Origin: Candidatus Aerophobota bacterium
GTDB lineage: Bacteria > Aerophobota > Aerophobia > Aerophobales > AE-B3A
Direction: 5' to 3'
Length of the DNA: 20,630 bases
NCBI GenBank assembly: GCA_030616535.1
Contig: JAUWXE010000006.1
Coordinates: forward strand, 1 to 20,630
Position 1 is the stretch's first letter. Every line of letters begins with the position of its first letter. Shown in pieces: positions 15,313 to 20,630 of this stretch. A model generated the notes under the pieces. That model made no database searches. It was not told the DNA's origin and saw only the letters and a program-made list of their open reading frames with translations. The position numbers were made by a program, and so were the translations under genes.

Positions 15313-15354
15313 TTCCCCTCATTCTTGACCACTCATTTCTAGTTACTCACTCTT
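15313..15354. repeat. Three imperfect 14-nt tandem units upstream of rpoA
   Basis: In the 105-nt gap between rpsD and rpoA the plus strand reads TTCCCCTCATTCTT, GACCACTCATTTCT and AGTTACTCACTCTT in a row, agreeing pairwise at 7 to 9 of 14 positions around a CTCA core. The match is loose and may be chance in T/C-rich sequence. Confidence 0.3.
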
Positions 15355-15362
15355 GATAACAA

Positions 15363-15980
15363 CTATCTTGAATAATATTCTACTATTAAAGATAAATCAA
15401 TTTCTTGATCTAGTTCTTCTGGAAGGGGAAACCGTTTTACCATTCCTTTAAGGGATTTCTTATCTATCTCCAGCCATCCTGGAAGGGCCTTCTTTTGTGA
15501 AACTTTCAGAATCTGTTTCATTGAGGGAAGCTTCTTACTCTCATCTTTAATCTCAACCACGTCTCCTTCCTTTATGAGATAGGAGGGGATATTCACTGCC
15601 CGGCCATTTACTAAAAAATGATCATGATTGACCAATTGTCGGGCCTGTGACCGGGAAAAACTGAATCCCAGTCGGTATACCACATTATCTAATCTTCGTT
15701 CTAAGAGTCGCAGAAGTTCTTCCCCGGTAATATTTGAAGATTTTTCTGCCATTTGATACCACCTTTTAAACTGACCCTCCAACATCCCGTATTTCCACTT
15801 CACTTTTTGCTTTTCTTTGAGTTGCTGGCCGTATTGAGATACTCTCCTTCTCCCTGTAAAACGTGTAGATTTTCTCTTTTCTAAACTACACTTATCCGTA
15901 TAACACCTTTCTCCTTTAAGGAAAAGTTTAACATTTAACGCCCGGCATCTCTTGCATTTACTTTCTCTACTCGGTGGCAA
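15363..15980 (-). CDS. rpsD: 30S ribosomal protein S4 (zinc-binding form)
   Basis: S4 nucleates assembly of the small subunit and, in some bacteria, represses the alpha operon. From the TTG at 15980 the protein has 205 residues, the family length. Four cysteines in the N-terminal part (C9, C12, C26, C31; CKRCRALNVKLFLKGERC and TDKC) mark the zinc-binding version. The S4 RNA-binding domain follows with RLDNVVYRLGFSFSRSQARQ, LVNHDHFLVNGRAVNIPSY and VVEIKDESK. The frame is open to 16028, inside rpsK, but the TTG at 15980 has AAAGGAGGAG just upstream and gives an N-terminus close to the family form (PPSRESKCKRC). The gap to rpsK is then 17 nt. Confidence 0.95.
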   Translation of the reverse strand: MPPSRESKCKRCRALNVKLFLKGERCYTDKCSLEKRKSTRFTGRRRVSQYGQQLKEKQKVKWKYGMLEGQFKRWYQMAEKSSNITGEELLRLLERRLDNVVYRLGFSFSRSQARQLVNHDHFLVNGRAVNIPSYLIKEGDVVEIKDESKKLPSMKQILKVSQKKALPGWLEIDKKSLKGMVKRFPLPEELDQEIDLSLIVEYYSR

Positions 15981-15984
15981 ATGA

Positions 15985-15994
15985 CTCCTCCTTT
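15985..15994 (-). promoter_or_regulatory. Strong ribosome-binding site fixing the rpsD TTG start
   Basis: The minus strand reads AAAGGAGGAG, ending 4 nt before the TTG at 15980. An upstream start at 16028 would place this site inside the gene and overlap rpsK by 31 nt. Confidence 0.8.
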
Positions 15995-15997
15995 GAT

Positions 15998-16396
15998 TTA
16001 TACCTTCCTTTTCTTGGGAGGACGGCATCCATCATGGGGAATAGGGGTTGCTTCTTTGATCGAGATAACTCTTAATCCTGCGGCTTGCAGGGCTCTGATA
16101 GCAGTCTCCCTGCCTCCTCCTGGACCCTTTACCACCACCCTTACCTGCCCCAATTGAAATCCTTCCTTAGCCTTTTTCGCTACTTCTTCTGCCGTCTTCT
16201 GAGCAGCGAATGGAGTCCCCTTCTTTGTCCCCTTAAAACCTACCCCTCCTGCCGAGGACCAACAAAGAACATCCCCCTTGAGATCGGTCACGGTAATAAT
16301 GGTATTGTTGAAGGTGGAGTGAATGTAAGCCATCCCTTCTTCCACTTTAATTCTTTTCTTTTTTTTCCCAGTGACACTCTTTCTTTTTTTTGGCAC
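15998..16396 (-). CDS. rpsK: 30S ribosomal protein S11
   Basis: S11 sits on the platform of the small subunit near the mRNA exit site. The 132-residue protein has a Lys-rich N-terminus, the conserved AYIHSTFNNTIITVTD, GFKGTKKGTPFAAQ, VVVKGPGGGRETAIRALQ and the C-terminal ATPIPHDGCRPPKKRKV. The start is GTG at 16396 with AGGAG 7 nt upstream, in the 9-nt gap after rpsM. Length is normal. Confidence 0.97.
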   Translation of the reverse strand: MPKKRKSVTGKKKKRIKVEEGMAYIHSTFNNTIITVTDLKGDVLCWSSAGGVGFKGTKKGTPFAAQKTAEEVAKKAKEGFQLGQVRVVVKGPGGGRETAIRALQAAGLRVISIKEATPIPHDGCRPPKKRKV

Positions 16397-16405
16397 CTCT
16401 AGCTC

Positions 16406-16783
16406 CTATTTCCTTTCCTTCTTTTTGGACCCTACTGTCCTTCGCCGTCCCTTACGGGTTCTGGCATTACACCTTGTTCTCTGTCCCCTTACTGGAAGTC
16501 CTCTCTTATGGCGAATCCCTCGATAGCAACCGATGTTTATCAGTCTATTTATACTCGAGCTAATCTCTCTTCTCAGATCTCCTTCTATTTTGTAACCACT
16601 TTCTATAATCTTGCGAAGTTTATTTATCTCTTCTTCAGTTAAAGCCTTCACCCTGATGTCGGAGTCAACTTTAGCCTTTGAAAGAATCTCTTCCGCCAAT
16701 GACCGTCCAATTCCAAAAATAGCGGTTAGTCCTAAATTTACCTTTTTATTAGACGGAAGTTCTACTCCGGCAATTCGAGCCAT
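16406..16783 (-). CDS. rpsM: 30S ribosomal protein S13
   Basis: S13 lies in the small-subunit head and contacts the P-site tRNA and the large subunit. The 125-residue protein reads MARIAGVELPSNKKVNLGLT, then IFGIGRSLAEEIL, GDLRREISSSINRLINIGCY and RGIRHKRGLPVRGQRTRCNA, ending in the basic tail RTRKGRRRTVGSKKKERK. All are family hallmarks at normal length. ATG at 16783 lies 12 nt after the rpmJ stop with a GGGAGG site between. It is followed by rpsK in the standard alpha-operon order. Confidence 0.97.
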   Translation of the reverse strand: MARIAGVELPSNKKVNLGLTAIFGIGRSLAEEILSKAKVDSDIRVKALTEEEINKLRKIIESGYKIEGDLRREISSSINRLINIGCYRGIRHKRGLPVRGQRTRCNARTRKGRRRTVGSKKKERK

Positions 16784-16795
16784 TTTAGCCTCCCT

Positions 16796-16909
16796 TTATC
16801 CCTGACGCTGTTTGTGCTTGGGGTTCTCGCAGATAACTCTCACGACTCCCTTTCTTCTAACTATTTTACATTTCTTGCATAATTTTCTTACTGAAGATCT
16901 AACCTTCAT
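16796..16909 (-). CDS. rpmJ: 50S ribosomal protein L36 (zinc-binding form)
   Basis: L36 is the smallest large-subunit protein. The 37-codon gene reads MKVRSSVRKLCKKCKIVRRK and then GVVRVICENPKHKQRQG. It keeps all four zinc ligands C11, C14, C27 and H32, so this is the zinc-dependent form rather than the Cys-less paralogue. The ATG at 16909 overlaps the infA TGA (ATGA). It sits between infA and rpsM as in most bacteria. Confidence 0.96.
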   Translation of the reverse strand: MKVRSSVRKLCKKCKIVRRKGVVRVICENPKHKQRQG

Positions 16910-17133
16910 TTACCCTTACCCTCCCTATAGACAATCCTACCCCGAGAGAGATCATAGGGAGAAATCTCCAAGCTAACCCTGTCACCCGGAAGTATTCTAA
17001 TAAATCTCATTCTCATCTTCCCGCAAACGTGGGCTAAAACTTTACGACCATTAGATAGCTCTATTCTAAAGGTAGCGTTGGGTAAGGTTTCAACAACAAT
17101 TCCCGAAGTCTTTATCAGTTTCTCCTTAGCCAT
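16906..17133 (-). CDS. infA: Translation initiation factor IF-1
   Basis: IF-1 binds the A-site of the small subunit during initiation. The 75-residue OB-fold protein reads MAKEKLIKTSGIVVETLPNA, then RKVLAHVCGKMRMRFIRILP and SPYDLSRGRIVYR, matching the family along its length; a short GKGK tail adds about 3 residues to the usual 72. The ATG at 17133 lies inside the last codons of map (8-nt overlap) and has GGAAGGAG just before it. Its stop overlaps the rpmJ start. Confidence 0.97.
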   Translation of the reverse strand: MAKEKLIKTSGIVVETLPNATFRIELSNGRKVLAHVCGKMRMRFIRILPGDRVSLEISPYDLSRGRIVYREGKGK

Positions 17134-17887
17134 CCGCTCCTTCCCAATTAGTCAACACCTTCAACCCTCCATCTACAAGGGCTACGCTATGTTCAAAATG
17201 AGCGGACAGACTCCCATCCGCTGTTATCACTGTCCATTTATTAGGTAGCACCTTAACCTCGGCTTCTCCTTGGTTAACCATGGGCTCAATGGCCAGAACC
17301 ATTCCCTCCTGCAGTTTCTCCCCCTGACCAACCCGGCCAAAATTTGGAACCACCGGATCTTCGTGAAGTGCCTCTCCGACGCCATGCCCAAATAGAGTCC
17401 TTACAACTGAATAGCCATGGTGCTCTACATACCGTTGAATAGCAGATGAGACATCTCCAACTCTATTTCCTATCCTTACCTGCTTCATTCCTTCATAGAG
17501 TGCCTTTCTAGTCACCTCGATAAGTCTCTCCTTTTCGGCCGAGATCTTCCCTACAGGAAAAGTTATGGCCGCATCAGCATAGAAGCCGTCTAATTGAACT
17601 CCTACATCAATGCTTACAATATCTCCTTCTCTTAACTCACGAGTGGAGGGTATCCCATGAACTACCTCCTCATTCACAGAGATGCAGGCCTCCGCAGGGT
17701 ATCCTCTGTATCCCTTGAATGCAGACCTGGCCCCTTTTTTCCTTATGAAGTCTCCGATCCATCTCTCCAGCTTGAGGGTAGTAGTAGATGGCCTTATTTG
17801 ATTTTGAAGGCCTTGAAAAATCTCAGCTATTATTCCTCCACTCTTTTCAATAGCTCTGATCTTTTCTTTTGATTTTATGCGAACCAT
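17126..17887 (-). CDS. map: Methionine aminopeptidase, type I
   Basis: The enzyme removes the initiator methionine from new proteins. From the ATG at 17887 the protein has 253 residues. All five metal ligands of the pita-bread fold are present: D94 and D105 (IDVGVQLDGFYADAAITF), H168 (FGHGVGEALHEDP), E201 (VLAIEPMV) and E232 (AHFEHSVALVDGG). H78 in EEVVHGIP is the conserved substrate-side histidine. There is no N-terminal zinc-finger extension. The open frame starts at a TTG at 17902, but I prefer the ATG because GGAG lies 9 nt upstream and MVRIKSKEKIRAI matches the family start. It follows adk across about 105 nt holding a repeat. Confidence 0.95.
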   Translation of the reverse strand: MVRIKSKEKIRAIEKSGGIIAEIFQGLQNQIRPSTTTLKLERWIGDFIRKKGARSAFKGYRGYPAEACISVNEEVVHGIPSTRELREGDIVSIDVGVQLDGFYADAAITFPVGKISAEKERLIEVTRKALYEGMKQVRIGNRVGDVSSAIQRYVEHHGYSVVRTLFGHGVGEALHEDPVVPNFGRVGQGEKLQEGMVLAIEPMVNQGEAEVKVLPNKWTVITADGSLSAHFEHSVALVDGGLKVLTNWEGADG

Positions 17888-17951
17888 CCAAAGCCACTCC
17901 AAACACGTTCATTCTTAAAATGGGCTAAATTAAATGAGCACACTTTATAAG

Positions 17952-18012
17952 GAATATCTGGGGGCTCTTCCCTCGGTACCCGTATAAACCTTCTAAATAC
18001 CAATACTTCCTG
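17952..18012. repeat. Dispersed boundary repeat, copy C (short form, overlaps the adk 3' end)
   Basis: The left arm GAATATCTGGGGGCTCTTCC runs straight into the right arm TTCCCTCGGTACCCGTATAA and on to ACTTCCTGG, so the interior found in copies A and B is missing. The right part aligns with 2420-2466 and 13901-13947. The last codons and TAG stop of adk lie inside it. Confidence 0.65.
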
Positions 18013-18646
18013 GGGAGTAAAGTAGATCTACTATACGTTGAAAAACTCCCTGCGGGCTTCCCTTTCCCGAAATACTACGTAAAATTCCTTTTCCCTTGTA
18101 ATAATCAACTAAAGGAAGAGTATGTCTTAAATAAACTTTTAGTCTCTCCTCAATTGCATCTGGATTATCATCACTCCTCTGAGAAAGGTGAGTTCCACAA
18201 TCTTTACAGATCAGTGGTTGATCTACAAATTCATCTTTATTGTACGTCCTGCCACACTCCGGACAAATCACTCGCCCCTTTAAGCGGCTAATCATTTCAT
18301 TATGATTGACTTCTAAGTTAATTACCAGATCAAGTTTTTTATTTTCGGCCTCCAGAAGTTTATCCAGTTTCTCTGCTTGGGTTATGCTACGAGGGAAGCC
18401 ATCCAGAATGAATCCAGAGACTCCCTCCCTAATTTTATCTCTCATGAGGGCTAGAATAACGCGGTCAGGGACAAGCCTGCCTCGTAGCATAAAGTCTTGG
18501 GCCTGTCTGCCCAAAGAGGTCCCTCTCCTGACTGTCTCCCTCAATAAATCTCCCGTAGCTATACGAGTCAACCTAAACTTATCTTTTATTCTTTCAGCCT
18601 GCGTTCCTTTCCCCGCTCCGGGTGGACCCAATAAAACTACCCTCAA
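17993..18646 (-). CDS. adk: Adenylate kinase (zinc-lid form)
   Basis: Adenylate kinase interconverts ATP, AMP and ADP. The 217-residue protein has the P-loop GPPGAGKGTQ (7-16), the AMP-site TGDLLRETV, LDGFPRSITQAE, and a long LID domain with four cysteines (C128, C131, C147, C150) that mark the zinc-binding form. RSDDNPDAIEERL follows. The start is TTG at 18646, with an AGGGGGAGGGG purine block at the end of secY as ribosome-binding site. The last residues (PGSIGI) and stop are encoded by the dispersed repeat copy C, so the C-terminal tail may have been remodelled by it. It lies 2 nt after secY. Confidence 0.97.
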   Translation of the reverse strand: MRVVLLGPPGAGKGTQAERIKDKFRLTRIATGDLLRETVRRGTSLGRQAQDFMLRGRLVPDRVILALMRDKIREGVSGFILDGFPRSITQAEKLDKLLEAENKKLDLVINLEVNHNEMISRLKGRVICPECGRTYNKDEFVDQPLICKDCGTHLSQRSDDNPDAIEERLKVYLRHTLPLVDYYKGKGILRSISGKGSPQGVFQRIVDLLYSPGSIGI

Positions 18647-18648
18647 GA

Positions 18649-19935
18649 CTAGCCCCTCCCCCTCATAAATCCCTTATAGTGCCGCATTAATAGATGAGAT
18701 TCCAATTGCTGTACGGTATCCAGAGCTACTCCTACGGCGATGAGAATAGAAGTTCCTCCAAAGGGAAAACTGTTAAACAAGAGATTTTGGTTGATTATGA
18801 GAGGCGCTACAGCAATAAAGGCGAAAAAAAGAGCTCCTACAGAGGTGACTCGGGTAAGTACACCCGTGATATAATTAGCTGTGGGTTTCCCTGGACGAAG
18901 ACCAGGAATAAATCCTCCGTATTTCCGCATATTATCTGCTACTTCAACCGGATTAAAAACTACCGCCGTGTAAAAGAAAGTAAAGAAAATAACCGCCAAG
19001 GCATATAAAACATAGTATAGAAGAGCACCAGGATTTAACCATTCGGCAATGGTCTGAAAGATGGGGCTAGGAACAAATCTAGCTAAAGTGCTGGGGAGTA
19101 ATAAAACAGATATGGCAAAAATTATGGCAATAACTCCTACTCCTCCAATACGGATAGGAAGATAAGTAGTTTGCCCCCCATAGACCTTCCTTCCCACTAT
19201 TCTTCGAGCATAGCGAATGGGAATTCTTCTCTCCGCTTCATAGACAAGTACCACCGCTGCTGTTATCATTATAGCAATGATACCAAAAAGAAAAAGTACA
19301 AAAGGGGTAAGCTGTCCGGTTCGCAGTATATTCAGAACATTTCCCGTCATGGGGCGTATCTGTGCGACGATCCCAGCAAAAATAATCAAAGAAATTCCAT
19401 TCCCTATGCCCCTTTCGGTAATCTTTTCCCCTAACCACATTATAAACATGGTACCGGTAGTTAAAGTCACCACGGCCGGAAGCATAAAACCGACTCCCCG
19501 AGTTATCACAAAGGCCCCGTTATTGATACTCTGAACCCAGTAACATAGTCCCATTCCCTGAATGGCCGCAATGGGCAAAGCGAAATATCTGGCAATCTGG
19601 GTAATCTTTTGTCTTCCTTCTTCTCCCTGTTTGCTCAACTCCTCAAGGCGAGGAATAGCTACCGTTAAAAGTTGCATAATAATAGAGGCACTAATGTATG
19701 GCATTATGCCCAGGGCAAAGATAGACATTCGTCGTAAGGCCCCTCCGGCAAATATATTCATCAATCCGAATGCTCCCGTTTGAAAGATAGTGCTTCGAAG
19801 AAGGGCCTCCACATTTACTCCAGGGACAGGAATAAATGAACCTAGCCTGAAAACCAAAAACATAGCCAAGGTAAAAAGAATCCTGCGTCGAAGCTCAGGA
19901 ATCTTAAAGATATTTTGAAACTTTTCCAACATCAT
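18649..19935 (-). CDS. secY: Protein translocase subunit SecY
   Basis: SecY is the channel subunit of the SecYEG translocase in the inner membrane. The 428-residue protein has the expected series of about ten membrane segments. Family motifs seen include FRLGSFIPVPGVN near the start, FALGIMPYISASIIMQLL (plug/TM2 region), GEKITERGIGNGISLIIFAG and YARRIVGRKVYGGQTTYLPI, and FNPVEVADNMRKYGGFIPG in the cytoplasmic loop. ATG at 19935 overlaps the rplO TGA (ATGA); a second in-frame ATG follows immediately. Length is typical. Confidence 0.97.
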   Translation of the reverse strand: MMLEKFQNIFKIPELRRRILFTLAMFLVFRLGSFIPVPGVNVEALLRSTIFQTGAFGLMNIFAGGALRRMSIFALGIMPYISASIIMQLLTVAIPRLEELSKQGEEGRQKITQIARYFALPIAAIQGMGLCYWVQSINNGAFVITRGVGFMLPAVVTLTTGTMFIMWLGEKITERGIGNGISLIIFAGIVAQIRPMTGNVLNILRTGQLTPFVLFLFGIIAIMITAAVVLVYEAERRIPIRYARRIVGRKVYGGQTTYLPIRIGGVGVIAIIFAISVLLLPSTLARFVPSPIFQTIAEWLNPGALLYYVLYALAVIFFTFFYTAVVFNPVEVADNMRKYGGFIPGLRPGKPTANYITGVLTRVTSVGALFFAFIAVAPLIINQNLLFNSFPFGGTSILIAVGVALDTVQQLESHLLMRHYKGFMRGRG

Positions 19936-20363
19936 ATTGTCTCTATCTTACCTTGGGCTTCTTCAATCTTTTTTTGAGCCTGCTTGGAGAAATGATGAGC
20001 CTTTACCCTTAAAGGTCGATTCAATCTTCCTCGACCTAAAACTTTAATTTTTCCTCTTCCTTTGACCAATCCCGAAGCCCTTAGAATCTCGGGGGTTATT
20101 ATTTCTTCTTTGTTAAAGATATTTAAATCGTCAACATTTACTATGAGATCTTTTTTCTTAAAGCCTCTATTAAAGCCCCTTTTGGGAACTCTTCTTACTA
20201 GGGGCATCTGGCCACCTTCAAACCATTTGTGGATCTTACTCCGGGCTTTTTGACCTTTATGTCCCCTAGTAGAAGTTTTTCCATGTCCCGAACTAGGACC
20301 CCTGCCTACCCTTTTCTTGGCGTGAGTAGATCCTGAAGACGGTCTTAATATAGACAGATCCAC
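19932..20363 (-). CDS. rplO: 50S ribosomal protein L15
   Basis: L15 is a late-assembly large-subunit protein. The 143-residue protein has the glycine-rich basic N-terminus (KKRVGRGPSSGHGKTSTRGH, then KGQKARS), FEGGQMPLVRRVPKRGF and a C-terminal globular part ending VKAHHFSKQAQKKIEEAQGK and IETI. The start is GTG at 20363, sharing one base with the rpsE stop codon (TAGTG). No ribosome-binding site beyond the A/G-rich end of rpsE is clear, so coupling to rpsE is likely. The rpmD gene that normally separates the two is missing. Confidence 0.96.
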   Translation of the reverse strand: MDLSILRPSSGSTHAKKRVGRGPSSGHGKTSTRGHKGQKARSKIHKWFEGGQMPLVRRVPKRGFNRGFKKKDLIVNVDDLNIFNKEEIITPEILRASGLVKGRGKIKVLGRGRLNRPLRVKAHHFSKQAQKKIEEAQGKIETI

Positions 20364-20630
20364 TATTTTTTCCTTTTCCGCAGCTCAAAAACTTTCTGGG
20401 GATCTTTCAACTGCTTTAACCCCTCCAGGGTAGCCTTAGCCACATTTAGAGCATTGTTACTCCCCAGAGACTTGGTCAAAACATCTTTTACCCCGGCCAA
20501 TTCTACCACTGCCCTTACTGCTTCACCGGCAATTATCCCAGTTCCTGGAGAAGCGGGTTTAAGGAGAACCTTTGATGCCCCATATTTTCCTATAACCTGG
20601 TGATGAATGGTATTATTTTTCAGAGAGATA
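20363..20630 (-). CDS. rpsE: 30S ribosomal protein S5, C-terminal part (runs off the window)
   Basis: S5 helps keep decoding accurate in the small subunit. The visible 88 codons are its C-terminal domain: HQVIGKYGASKVLLKPASPG, then TGIIAGEAVRAVVELAGVKD and SLGSNNALNVAKATLEGL, followed by a basic tail ending ELRKRKK. The N-terminal half lies beyond the window edge. The TAG at 20365-20363 overlaps the rplO GTG by one base. Confidence 0.96.
   Translation of the reverse strand, partial: ISLKNNTIHHQVIGKYGASKVLLKPASPGTGIIAGEAVRAVVELAGVKDVLTKSLGSNNALNVAKATLEGLKQLKDPQKVFELRKRKK

Noticed and set aside
15981..16028. Upstream start of rpsD overlapping rpsK
   Set aside because: It would bury a strong ribosome-binding site and add residues not found in S4; the TTG at 15980 fits better.
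1..20630. tRNA genes, CRISPR arrays, insertion sequences, prophage or defence genes
   Set aside because: Both strands of every intergenic gap were read and nothing of these kinds could be supported.

Overview
The window is a gene-dense chromosomal segment in which every gene I can support lies on the minus strand, so it is read from high to low coordinates. The ribosomal-protein order, PilMNOP with a secretin, and McsA/McsB kinase genes point to a bacterium with an outer membrane. It is probably an uncultured, deep-branching lineage rather than a Firmicute or proteobacterium. I cannot name the phylum from sequence alone. Non-ATG starts are frequent (about 10 of 26 complete genes) and neighbouring genes often overlap by 1 to 41 nt, which suggests strong translational coupling.

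Layout in transcription order. (1) 20630-13979 is the end of the spc operon and the alpha operon: rpsE (partial), rplO, secY, adk, map, infA, rpmJ, rpsM, rpsK, rpsD, rpoA, rplQ. The rpmD gene (L30) that normally sits between rpsE and rplO is absent; those two genes share one base. (2) 13781-2621 starts with truA, mcsA, mcsB, tilS, hisB and dtd, then runs into a type IV pilus assembly cluster: pilM, pilN, pilO, pilP and two secretin-related genes. (3) 2112-757 is hisG (long form) and purE. (4) 560-1 is a cyclophilin-like protein and the start of enolase.

The most unusual content is the secretin pair. The first gene (4212-5981) encodes a signal peptide, an STN/N0 domain and about six N1-like short repeats, but no secretin core. 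The second (2621-4171) encodes a secretin core close to its N-terminus, followed by three more N1-like repeats. This is a split secretin with the usual domain order reversed in the second half. A fourth repeat continues past its stop in another frame (2643-2473) and is broken by a frameshift at an A7 run and one in-frame stop.

The gaps between the four blocks are not empty. A dispersed repeat with complementary arms lies after adk, after rplQ and after the secretin gene. A second hairpin-bearing element lies after purE and also inside the repeat copy after the secretin. Its two hairpins have the same loop and a compensatory base-pair change. These elements coincide with apparent transcription-unit boundaries. 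I found no tRNA, rRNA, CRISPR array, insertion sequence or convincing rho-independent terminator.
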